NCBI GenBank assembly: GCA_030847615.1
Contig: JAUMIR010000003.1
Coordinates: 70,318,001-70,382,000 of the forward strand
DNA from: Gambelia wislizenii
Taxonomy: Eukaryota > Chordata > Lepidosauria > Squamata > Crotaphytidae
Direction of reading: 5' to 3'
DNA length: 64,000 nucleotides
How positions within the stretch are numbered: position 1 is the stretch's first letter; each line of letters starts with the position of its first letter. The notes beneath the pieces were generated by a model. It saw only the letters and a program-made list of their open reading frames with translations, was not told the origin of the DNA and did no database searches. A program made the translations under genes and the position numbers. Shown here one piece after another: positions 33,570-46,060 of this stretch.

Positions 33570-36500
33570 CTGGGTTTAAAAAAGAGGACATGAGAGCCAG
33601 AAGAAACAGGTGGTAGCACAGCTCAATAAATCAACAATGACAATGCAATACAAGTTAAAAATGTAGTGCAATACAAGAAATACTTTTTAAAAAAACCAAC
33701 AGAATCATGGATCATACCAGAATATATTAGAGAAAGCTGGTTGCATAATCTTTTAAGTCTGAAGCAGATGCTACAACTCAGAGAGGCTTATAAGAATTCA
33801 GCTTCATGGGGATTACAATGCTTTGACATTAATTTGTCTACAGAACTGAAAAACAGATTATGAAGAATATGATGATCAATCGTTAACAGCCCAACTGCTG
33901 TCCAGTAATGAGAATATGCACAGTGGCGAGAAAAAGTTTGTGAACCTCTTAGTACTGTCATATATTTCCAATCTAAAACATTAGATCTTAATCAAACTTC
34001 ATAAACAACAACAAATAGCCTGATCAAATAATTACACAAAAAATATGATGCATTTTCAATGTTTATTTAACCACAACTGATACAAGATTCAATTGAGATC
34101 ACACTACACTGTTATCGTCTTACTATTCCACTTTATTTGCTATGGCTGCCTCCTGTGGAATCCTGGGATTTGCAGTTTAGGGAGGGGCATTTACAATTCT
34201 CAGCCAGAGAGATCTTAGGCCTCACTAAAGTACAAACTCCAGAATTCCACAGGAGGCAACCATAGCAGTTAAAATGGAATAGTAACACTATAACAGTGTA
34301 GTGTGAACATCTACAATATCTATGTGTGAAAACGTATCTAAACCTTCAGATTCAATAGTTGGTGGCACCCTTTTGTGCAGCAATGACTTCAAATAAATGT
34401 TTCCTGTCAGTCTCTCATGGCAGTTTTGAGGAACATTGGCCCATTTCTCATTATAGAACTGCTTCAACTCAGTGCTATTTTCAGGCTTCCTTGAATGAAC
34501 AGCTTGCTTCAGGTCCTGCTGCAACATTTCAGTGGTTTAGACTTTGTCTAGGTCATTCTAAAACACATTATTTCTTCTCCTGTAACCATTCTTTGGTAGA
34601 TTTGCTTGTATGCTTATGATCACTGTTATGCTGAATGATTCACTTTCAGTTCAGCTTCAGCTCTTGGATGGATGGTCTGACATTGTCCTTTAGAATGTTC
34701 TAATACACTGCATGATGGCAAGGTTCTGAGACAGTAAAACAGGCCTAAACCATCACAAAATATGCTTGGCAGTTGAGATGACGTTCTCCTGTTTGAATTC
34801 AGTGTTTGTTTTTGCCAAATATGATGTTTCTCACTGAGGCCAAAAAGTTATTCCTTTGACTTCTCTGTCCAGATTGTTCCAGAAATCTCGGAGTTGAACT
34901 TGTAATCTTTACCAAACTTCAGAAGAGCAGCAATGTTCTTTTTAGAAAGCAGGGGTTTCCTCCTGGCTATCCTTCTATGAAGACCATTCTTGTTCATTCT
35001 TTTTCTGATCACTGAGTCATGAACACACATAACAGGCAAGGTCTGCAAATCTGCTCTGGGGTTCTTTGTAACTTTCTAGATGGCGTACTAGTTTGTTCAT
35101 GTAGAGAGTTTTGGTAGGACAACCATTGCTAAGTAGTGTGACTGTGGTCTTGAATCTTGTCCATTTGTAGACTATCTGTCTAACAATAGATTGGTGGAGT
35201 CTCAGATACTTAGAAATGGTTTTGTAACCCTTCCTAGACTGATAAGCAATAATACCTGCTTTTCTGAGACACTCAGAAATAACATTTGATTGTGGCAGGC
35301 CATGTTTCCATACAACCACATGGTGAAGACCAAATCCATAATGTTTCAAATTCTGATCCTTTTATAGGGTGGGGCTTTCCAAATTCACCTCTGCAGACCT
35401 AACCAATTACATGAGCTAATTACTAATTATCCCCTTTAACTGAGTGATGCAAACAGGGGTTCACTTACTTTTGTATCTCCCCTGACTCTTATGTACTTAT
35501 TGTTTGCCTAATTTATGTATCATTTTATTTCACAACACTCAGAATTATTTAATATAAACCCTTCTGCATATTTAGAAAAGGCTATCATCATAAAAGTATG
35601 GAATTTCCATAATAATCTTTAAGATTCATAAACATTTTCTTGCCACTGCATCAGCTTTAAAGATATGGACTGGTATTCTACATTGGCTACTTAGTTAAGT
35701 ATATTTAAATAAATATACTTAAATATATTTAACTAAGTAGCACCTCCTAGCAAGGTTACTTTACCAGGTGGCAGACACACAGAGAGAAGGGGTTCCATTC
35801 TTCTGGTGACTGGGGCAACCGTCAGAAGCAGGATTCCTGTTGCACTTCCTTGTTGCAGACTCGCTGGCTTGCAGGAGTGGGGTGGAGATGTCACCACCTG
35901 CACCCTGATCACCAGTGAAATGGGCTCTCTTCTGTCTGTGTGGCTGCTGCCTGGTAAAGTAGGTTTGGCGGGGAGGGGAGTTGCAAATGTGGCAATAGTA
36001 CCATGACCATAAATACATAGGGACCATGAATACGGTTCCACTACAGATGTGTAATTCCAGGTTACACATCCATAAGTCTGATCCTGAATTCCAGCCATAA
36101 TTTATTCTGTCTGTAGATTAAAGATTGTTGAGATGTCAGGTTCTTACCATCATCTGTCTTTTCCAGAATGTTCAGTACATCAGCCAGTTCTAGTGACAGC
36201 TCATCTGGCTGTTGAGCTACATATGGATGGACACACTGTACTTGAGGGCAATCTGTCAACAAGAAAAAATTTAATACAGCTTGCTGACCATTTAGGTGCT
36301 GGGAGGGTGTGTGAAGCAGAGGACAATGAGACTCAAAGTATAGCAATATTGAAAGGTTTACTAAAATATCTAGGCACCAGACTCATTATTTTTTTGTAAC
36401 TGGGTTTAGAAGGGCAAAATAAAATGGTGATCTGAATTGTAGTATAATTTTAATGACATCACAGTCTATCTCTGAGGCTGTAACTGCAATGGAATAGGTC

Positions 36501-39500
36501 AGAGAGTAGGGGGTGAGGACACACGCACACCCACATATACATATACATCCCAGAGGAAAAAGTAACCCAATAGGTTGTGTCATTGCAACAAATGTTTCAA
36601 TACAATGGCCTGTGAGGGCACTAGCTGGTTGTGGAACAATTTCATCCACTGACCATCCATTTATGCTACAAGACTCAGGGAATGCACTCCCTTGTGTAAG
36701 AAATCTGGAGAACTCAGACCATCCACTTTCACTTGAATGCAGCAAGACACATTAGTGAGGATGAATCTGTAGGGATAGGGATGATTGGGGGCAAACAAGA
36801 ATGGAACATTACAACTGTACAAAACCCTGACACACAACTTGACATTGGCTTGTCACTTGAGTAAGACAGGTGACTGATTGGAAAGTCATGCTTAAGGGGA
36901 TTAACTCAAAGCTGAACCTCAGAATGTAGTTCTAAACAATGTTTGTTCCACAGATAATGTCTGACCTGCTTTGGCATCCTAGAAGCAACATGACTAGAAT
37001 GAGCAAATAAGAAATGCTCTTTGGATCTGTCCAGATGGCAACTGCCCATCATCCCTCCCTTTTCCTGTTGCTCCACTTACCCATCAGTCTGGATGTAAAG
37101 GAAACAAACTTGGTTCGTCTATTTGGGGCCATCAAAATCATCCAGCGTTTCATTTCACTTCTGTGTGGAGTAGATGTGTAAGAGGAGAGAATACAGCAAT
37201 ATTTTTCTACTCAATTTTAGAAAGAGGCAATAGAAACAATGCTGCTTTTGCATTCTTGCCCTTTTTAAATATATTTTTGGGCTGATACACATTCTTCCTT
37301 CTCTGACAGTTCTCTGACATACGCAAACCCGTTTGCTCTACTGTTTTTTCCTTGTTGATCTAACGTTTTTTATTTTCATTGCTTAGGCCTAGCTCTTACA
37401 ACACCCTTATGTAATGGTGCACCCTTCTTCATGTGCAAATAGGTGAAATCCATGTGCTCCCTCTCTCCTGTCAGACAAGCCTATAAAGCATCACTCATCA
37501 GCAAGACATTTATGCATCCTGATTCATCTGCTCCCACTCGCTGGTTAAAATGTTGTGCACAAGGTAATACAAGAATGCATCCAGGTTAAACTGGTGAACT
37601 ACACTGAAAAAATCTGGACGTATTACAGAAGCAGTTGACTGAACAATGCATTCTGCAGCCATAGTCTTATTTTCCCCCCACCTTTGTTTACATGCAGTAT
37701 TTCCTGATATACCTCATTATCATTTAATGAGTCAAGTTAGATATGATTCAGGAGATCATAATGAACATGTAAACAAGAAGAAAGGGAACACTGGAGTCCA
37801 TTTGACCCTCTCTTAGAAGTTTAAAGAACCATGGTGTGAGATTAGTCTCACTGCGCATAGAGGCTCTAAGTCATTTCAACATCAGCTTTATGGCCAAAAG
37901 GGAGGAGCATAGCTATCAGTCATCTTCCTTTTGGCTTTGATGCTGTTATGAACATGGGAGTACCCTGAGGGAAAGGTGTGAATGCAACCTTCTTTCCCAC
38001 AAGCTAAAAACAAATATTGCACAGCTTCAGAGCCAAACACCTTGTCCCTGAGGTTTATTCAATAGAATGTGGGAGAGGGGAGGGAGAAACAAAAAAGTGA
38101 TACAATAAAAGAAGAAAACAAGGAAACATTTAATCATCTTTGACATAACATTACTCCAGCTCACAAAATGTTGCTGTGAAAGGGAACTAAGAACTCATCT
38201 GTTCAAATAGGTGCTGGAGTATAACACTTTCTTGGCAAATCTTTCTTAACAGGATGTAATCCTTACCCCCACTGCCATTCCCTTCTCTTTATGTGTCATG
38301 TCTTATTTAGACTGTAAGCTTGAGGGCAAGGAACTGTTAAATTGACCATTTGTAAGCCGCTCTGATAGCCTTTGTGGCTGAAGAGCGGGGTATAAATAAA
38401 TAAATAAATAAATATGTAATTAGCAACATATCTAATCTGGCATATGGTGGTGGTGGTGGTGGTGGTGATGAGGAGGAGGATGAAACTGAGCTTTATACCC
38501 CACCTTTCCCCTAAAACAGGGTGGCTTACTAATTAAAATACAATGCAGTTAAGCCATACAAAAGATCAACATTAAAATGTTATTTTAATTTAACAACAAT
38601 TAAAAACAATTTTAAACATATAGTTTAAAAATGATAAAGTTGAAAAGAACAATACAGTTGAAACAATAAAAACAGTAGAGCACCCTTCTAAAAGCCTTTT
38701 CTTTTCTTCTTCTTTTTTTTAAAAAAACCCTTCAGTTCTCAAAACCCTGCCAGGATTAAAAAAAAAATTATTTGCCTGCAAGAAGATGAAGACAGCTTTT
38801 TATAGTGCTCAAGTGTGCAATTTAGCAGAAAAACAGAGTTAATGGAGGCAATGCCAGTGGAAAGTCAGCTACAAAGCTATGTAATAGACAAGGGTTGGGG
38901 CAACACTCCACAGCCCACATGCCATGGGCATTTAATTATAACCATGTGGTTTTAAAGCTGTGCCTTGCAAAGTGATGCCTTTTTAAAAATACAGTATATG
39001 TAACATTTATTTGCTTATAGACTATTGCAATTTATATTCATTTTAGGAGCAGTTGAAAAAATCCCATAGAACCTGCTGGTATCCATGAATGTAAGATCTT
39101 AAATACTGTCATGAGGTAGACTGAAAAAGGCTTAATAAAGAGGATAAAAAATTGAACAAAGGACAAAAAAGCAGATTTGATTTTGTTGTCGGCCAAAAAT
39201 AATGTTTATAGAACATTATTATCATATTTTACACCTATTTTATAGAGTTAACATATAAATGATTGTGTTCTTCTAGTTGGACACCTGGGTTAACAGTTAA
39301 GACTAGGTACACAGCTGACTGCTCAAGGGAAAGAAGCAGAACACCTCCCCTCAAACTAAGAGTAAGTGAATCTGGAGGTAACTGTAGGTTGAGCAATCAA
39401 TACTGATTTAAGCTGCTTCCCCCAAAGGAACTGAGAAACAGGAGAGTCTCAGAGTGAGTAAACTTTATTTGTCTGCCTGCAGGCATATAACAGGAAGACA

Positions 39501-42500
39501 TAGCAACTTACTCACAGATTATCCTATGAGCCGAAATAGGCCCAAATCCATTGTGATCAAGCAAATTCAGTGGGGTCATTCACAAAGTCTATACACTTGT
39601 GTATCTGACTTGACTTACTGGGATGATGCCTTCAGCATGTAGCTGACTTCCCGGTCATCTGCATTTTCCAGCAGCCTCAGGATAAAGACATTGGCCAAGC
39701 TCTGTCCTTGGTCCTCCAACTCCTCCACCCGTAGAAGTCCTCGGGGAGCCGAGTCAAATACCTGGTACTTGTCACTAGGAGGAAAAATAACGTGACCATC
39801 AGAATCATTAGTTATAGGCTGAGATAGAATCATAGAATTATAGAGTTGGAAGAGACCACAAGGGCCGTCCAGTCCAACCCCCTGCCACGCAGGAAATCAG
39901 GATCAAAGCATCCCCGACAGATGGCCATCCAGCCTCTGTTTAAAGACCTCCAAGGAAGGAGACCCCACCACACTCCAAGGGAGTGCGTTCCACTGCCGAA
40001 CAGCTCTTACTGTCAAAAAGTTCCTCCTAATGTTGAGGTGGAATATCTGTTCCTGCAGCTTGCATCCATTGCTCCGTGTTCCAATCTCTGGAGCAGCAGA
40101 AAACAAGCTTGCTCCATCCTCAACTTGACACCCCTTCAAATACTTAAACAGGGCTATCATATCGCCTCTTAACTGCCTTTTTTCCAGGCTAAACATACCC
40201 AGCTTCCTAAGTCTCTCCTCATAAGGCATGGTTTCCAGACCTTTCACCATTTTAGTCACCCTCATCTGGACATGCTCCAATTTGTCAATATCCTTTTTGA
40301 ATTGTGGTGCCCAGAACTGGACACAGTATTCTAGGTGAGGCCTGACCAAGGCAGAATAGAGTGGCACTATTACTTCCCTTGATCTAGACACTATACTTCT
40401 ATTGATGCAGCCCAAAATCACATTGGCCTTTTTAGCTGCCACATCACACTGTTGACTCATGTTCAACTTGTGGTCTACTAGGATTCCTAAATCCCTTTCA
40501 CACGTAGTCTCATTCAGCCAGGTCTCCCTATCCTGTATCTATGCATTTCATTTTTCCACCCTAAGTGCAGTACCTTACATTTCTCCATATTGAATTTCAT
40601 TTTGTTAGCTTTGGCCCAGCTCTCCAGTCTATCCAGGTCATTTTGAATTTTGATCCTGTCCTCTAGGGTATTAGCTACTTCTCCTAATTTGGTGTCATCT
40701 GCAAAATTTGATAAGTATGTCCCTAATTCCATCATCTAAGTCATTGATAAAGATGTTGAATAGCACTGGGCCCAAGACAGAACCCTGTGGCACCCCACTG
40801 GTCACATCTTTCCAAGATGAAGAGGAGCCACTGAGGAGCACCCTTTGGGTTCGACCAGTCAACCAATTACAAATCCATTAATTTAAAACATGATTTCAGA
40901 AATGGGACAGAGAAGCAGTCAGAGGACATTTCACATAGGTCTAGAAGAGAAATCATGTCAGTAGAAAAACATGTGACTTGATGTGTATCTACACTGCTTA
41001 ATTATACCAGTTGGGTTTCACTTTAACTTCCATGGCTCTACTCTACAGAATCATGGGGTTTGTAGTCTGGTGAGGTACTTAGAATTTTCTGCTAGAGGGT
41101 ACGTGCTTACTTGAACTGCAATACTAGAGTAGCTCTCAAGCAAAATTTCTAAGCATCTCCTCAGCAAACTACAAACCCAGGATTCCACAGAATAGATCAA
41201 TGATAGTTAAAGTGGTATCAAACTGGTACAACTGTGTACTGTGCATACACTCTAGGTGTCAAAGGACTAAACAATACTTTCATCTGTATCTGAAAGTAAA
41301 AAAACACATACCCCTAACAATCCCTTCTACATAACATAGTACTCAGAGGAAGAGATGATTTGCATCTGAAAAAGGAAAGGACAAATGTGTGTCCTTACCC
41401 CTTCTTGTGCTTATTCTTTTCTGAAACCTTTCCCACCAGTTGTTTTTATTTCCTGCTGGTATTCTGGGGTTTTTGTTTATCTTGTCAATATGGTTCTGGA
41501 AATGAAGCCACTGTATGATGGGATCTAAACATGAAGTGACCTGCAGGGGAAGTTTTAGCACTTTCCATTCAGCTCTTCTCTTCTCTGAGGCAAATCATCA
41601 CTTCATGCCAATTTAAGAAGACAGGTAGGAAATTCCCAGCCTTGAAAATCCAGAATGATAGCAAACAGACATATAAGCTTGTTTACTGTTGCAGTAAGAA
41701 CTGTAATGACCTGCAGCTAAGTCCATAGCAGACCAAGAGATGATAATCAGAAACTGCCCGACAAATTATTGAGACATATCTAATATCCAATATTTGAATA
41801 TTACATCCAGGATTTCACAACCAGAATTCTGCCTCTCTCTGTTTCTGACTCACCCAGCAATTTGTCTGCAGAGCACTAGCAAATCATTGAAAAGGAACAA
41901 GTAGACTTCTCTGAAGAGTTTCTTTGTACGAAGGGTACGTGATGTTTTGGGACCATTCATCTGCTGGAGTTCTCCCTGCTTTAGTAGCCAACGGGAATGA
42001 GAGATGATGGGCACAGACTAATAAAGGAAACAGAACAATCAGTAATGCTGCAACACAGTGCTTTGTGTCAATCACTCTCAATTCAGTACTAACTATTGTG
42101 CCATAGCCTTTCTAAAGAACATGGAGACCATATTGCAATATTGCACAGTTTCAAAAGAAGAAATGCAGTTTTTATTTTAAAACCCGGCCACAGGAGAAAA
42201 TGCTAAAAATACTTATTAAATATCTAAAATGAATAAGGTGCTGGGCAAACACAGAAAAGAAAAGCTTTCTGCAGAATTATAATCAGGTCAGTAATATTGT
42301 TGTGGTTAAATAATACAATGCAAAACAAATAGAGTAGACAGAAAGATGCATTAGGGGGTCAATAGAATCGGAGAATGCTGCAACAAACAGATTTTGGGTG
42401 ATTTCTTAAAAGCTGGAAGAGATCTAATTGACCAGGTACCAGCAAGTACAACATTCCAAGCACAGCAAAAATCTGACAAATATGATAGTCTGAAGAAAGC

Positions 42501-45500
42501 AACAGTGCCCCCCAGAGTGTCTATGGTCAGAACACTCGATAGGAAATCAAGAGACTATTCTGTCTTCTATTATTCAATATACCCTGAAGTTAATCACTTG
42601 TTAATCCTCTCAGACTGGTGAAACCAGACATTTTTTTCTGTAACACAAGTCAAGAGGCATTAAGGAGGTTTAAAGCAACTATTACATATTTTTAAAAGGA
42701 GGAAGGAAGGGGGAGGAAAAAAAAAAAGAAACATGGCAGTGCCTTTAAGACTAACTGGTTTTTATTTTTGTATGAGCTAGAATCATAGAATTGTAGAGTT
42801 GGAAGAGACCACGAGGGCCATCCAGTCCAACCCCCTGCCATGCAGGAATACACAATCAAAGCATCCCTGACAGATGGCCATCCAGCCTCTGTTTAAAGAC
42901 CTCCAAGGAAGGAGACCCCACCACACTCCGAGGGAGTGTGTTCCACTGCTGAACAGCTCTTACTGTCAAAAAGTTCCTCCTGATGTTGAGGTGGAATCTC
43001 TGTTCCTGGAGCTTGCATCCATTGTTCTGTGTTCTAGTCTCTAGCTTTCGTGGATATAAACCCATTTCTTTGGATGTGTGGTGGAGTTGCTGTGATGCAC
43101 TGATGACACACTCTCATTAACTCAACAAGATTTCTTTATTGAGCAAGGCAATGTTTTCCAGTAACATGTAAAAAGCCAGAACTAAAGCTTCCCCAACTAC
43201 AGACAATAGATAAACCTTTCCAGTGTGAGAACGGTATGCAGGAGAAGGAGGGGAGAGAGAGATGCGTCCAGGTGCCACGGCCTTGAAGTCTCAAGAGGAA
43301 AAACATTCCCAGGCTAAAAGCGAGCTGGTGGCATTCCAGGGATTAAGAGGCCTAAGCAGGGAAATCAGTCCAGGAACCAAACTCATGTCAGGACCTTCCA
43401 TGGATTCTACTCTAATACCCAGAATCCAGGGGAGGCCATGATAGTCACATTCTTTGGAAGTTTTTAAACAGAGACTGGATGGCTATCTATCGGGAGTGCC
43501 TTGTGTATTCTTGCAAGGCAGGAGGTTGGACTGGATGGCCCTTGTGGTCTCTTCCAGCTCTATGATTCTATGACATTTTTTAATTCCCATATGTGAGCCA
43601 GTGTAGTATAGTGGCCTGATGTTAACCTAGGGAGATTATCAGACGTGGGGGAATGCACAAAAAAAATCACGTTCCCAACCGTTTCTGAAAATTGTGACAA
43701 GAACAGAAAGGGAGACCTTACCAGATGCCAGTTATCAGTAAGGTGTCCCTTTTGTATTGATGGGGAGAAGCTGCTAATTGTAAGGGACACCTTACTGATG
43801 CACGCACGATACCCCCGGAATGCTGGAGGATGACGTCGTCTGGTAAGGTCACCCATTTTTGTTCTTGTCGCAGTCTTTTGATGCAGTTTTTGCCGTGTTT
43901 GATAATCTCCTAAGACCCTGGGAAATGAGGGCTTGGAATCCCGCTTAGCCATGGAAACCTCATTTATGACTGTGGACAAACCACACTCAGGCTGAGAGGA
44001 AGGCAATGGCAAACTTCTGAAGAAATCTTGCCAAGAAAATCTAAGGATAGGGTCACCACAAATCTGAGTTGATTGAAGGCATATACTTTAACAAGCGAAA
44101 CATGTTTGCTTAAGACCCCCCCCCCCCCCGCCACAGCTGCTTTTTGTTTGGTTGAAAGCCTGATCATCCATGGAAATGTTGTAGACTATGAGAGAGAGAG
44201 ACAGAGTGAACTGGACACAGAAAGTAGTTGAAATCTGGGATAATTATTTACAACTGTGCAAGTGACAATACTGCTGAATGCCTGCCTGCATTGTTGAGCT
44301 AATTCTGTGTGGGCTCTGCAACAAAATTGTGATACTGGGAGACTAAAATGTCCCAACCTGGTGCTTCAGGGTTGAAAGAAATTGATACCTGAAATTTAAC
44401 AAAGAAAAGAATGCAAACAATTAGAAAGTTATAGGGAGCCTAGGTAATTAATATGTTGTTGTGAACTGCTGTCAAGTCCACTTTGATTTATGGTAATCCC
44501 ATGAATGAGAGACTTCTAAGTCACCCTGATATCAACAGCCCTGCTCAGGTCTTGCAGACTTAGGGCTGTGGCTTCCTTGATTCAGTCCATTCACGTGCAA
44601 TGTGGTCTTCCTCTATTCCTGCTGCCTTCTACCTTGCCAAACATTATTGTTTTTTCTAGTGAGTCTTATCTTTTCATGATATGTCCAAAATATGAAAGTC
44701 CCAGCTTAGTCATCTTGCCTTCTAGGGAAAGGTCAAACTTGATTTGCTCTAGGACCTATTTATTTGTCTTCTGGCACTCCATGGTATCCAAAGAACTCTT
44801 CCACCATGGCACTATCTTTCTGTGGTGGTGGGACTGCATGCTCCTGTGAGGCAAGAGACTATGTTGATGGCAACTGTGCTGCTGGTAGGGTCTCCCATGC
44901 AAGACAAGCTTTTGCTGATGAGTCGGTCAGTGTGTCAAACAGCTACTGGGTGGCAGCAGTAATGCAGGGTGACACTGGTAGAGGGTCCCTTAGAGACAAT
45001 GGCAGTGACACCATAGCTCTTGCTTGTTAGTACTGCACAGAAGAAAGCAATGGTAAACCATTCCTGAAGCCCCTTTACTTTGAAAATCCTATAATGATAA
45101 TTATTATACTTGTACTTAAAAGTTACGAACCAATTGGGTACAAAGTTGGAATGGTAAAAGAATGAGACAAAAAATGGCTTTAAACATTGAAAATAGCAAG
45201 ATGTCATAGGGCTTGTCTTCACCAGCCAGAATACTCTGCCTTCTGGCTGGAGTATTCTAGCTGTGGAGCTGGCCTAGATCACCCCGCCCGTGACCATGAC
45301 AAAATGGGCAGACATCTGCACACACACACCAGGCAGTATCAGCAGGCGCCTCCTCCAATGTTGCACACTGCAGTCTCTGAAGCTGGGAAGGAGGCCCTCA
45401 GAATGGGATCAAGGCTGTTCATATGCAGGGGGCCTTGATCATATGTTGGGAGGCCTCCTTCCCAGCTGCAGAGCAACTCCAGCAGCAACTCCCTGGCCAG

Positions 45501-46010
45501 CGATACAGGTTCATGTGAATTCTGTGTTCCACTTTTAGACCCATCAAGGTTTTCCCACTTAATGCAGGTTTTCATGGGGGTTATTTAAAAAATTGTAAAT
45601 GGGTTTACCTTAGCTTCCCCCCCCCCGGCTTTGTCTCAGACGTTGTCAGGACTGTCCTGAGACTAATAGGGGCAAGAGCCCTGTGTTGTTTGGATTGCAG
45701 GGTTCCAAGATGGGGGGGAGGGAAGCCAGGGTAAATTGCTCACCTAGGGCCTTATTGCACTACACTGTTATAGCACTATTATTCCATTGTTAACTACCAT
45801 GGCTGTCTCCTGTGGAATCCTGGGATTTGCAATTTAGTGAGGGCCATATAGCATTCTTAGCCAGTGAGCTCTTAGGCCTCATTAAAGTACAAACCCCAGA
45901 ATTCCACAGGAGGCAGCCGTACCAGTTAAAGTAGAATAATAGTGCTATAGCAGTGTAGTGTGATAAGGCATCTAGACAAGCACTTAGTGATGGGGGAGGG
46001 GAGGGGAGGG

Positions 46011-46060
<50 letters not shown>

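Noticed and set aside
38391..38470. CRISPR-like short repeats
   Set aside because: Simple (AAAT)n and (TGG)n microsatellites at a LINE tail; no spacer structure anywhere in the window.
39903..40466. 187-codon frame as a host gene
   Set aside because: CR1 ORF2 remnant in antisense, frameshifted from its RT part.
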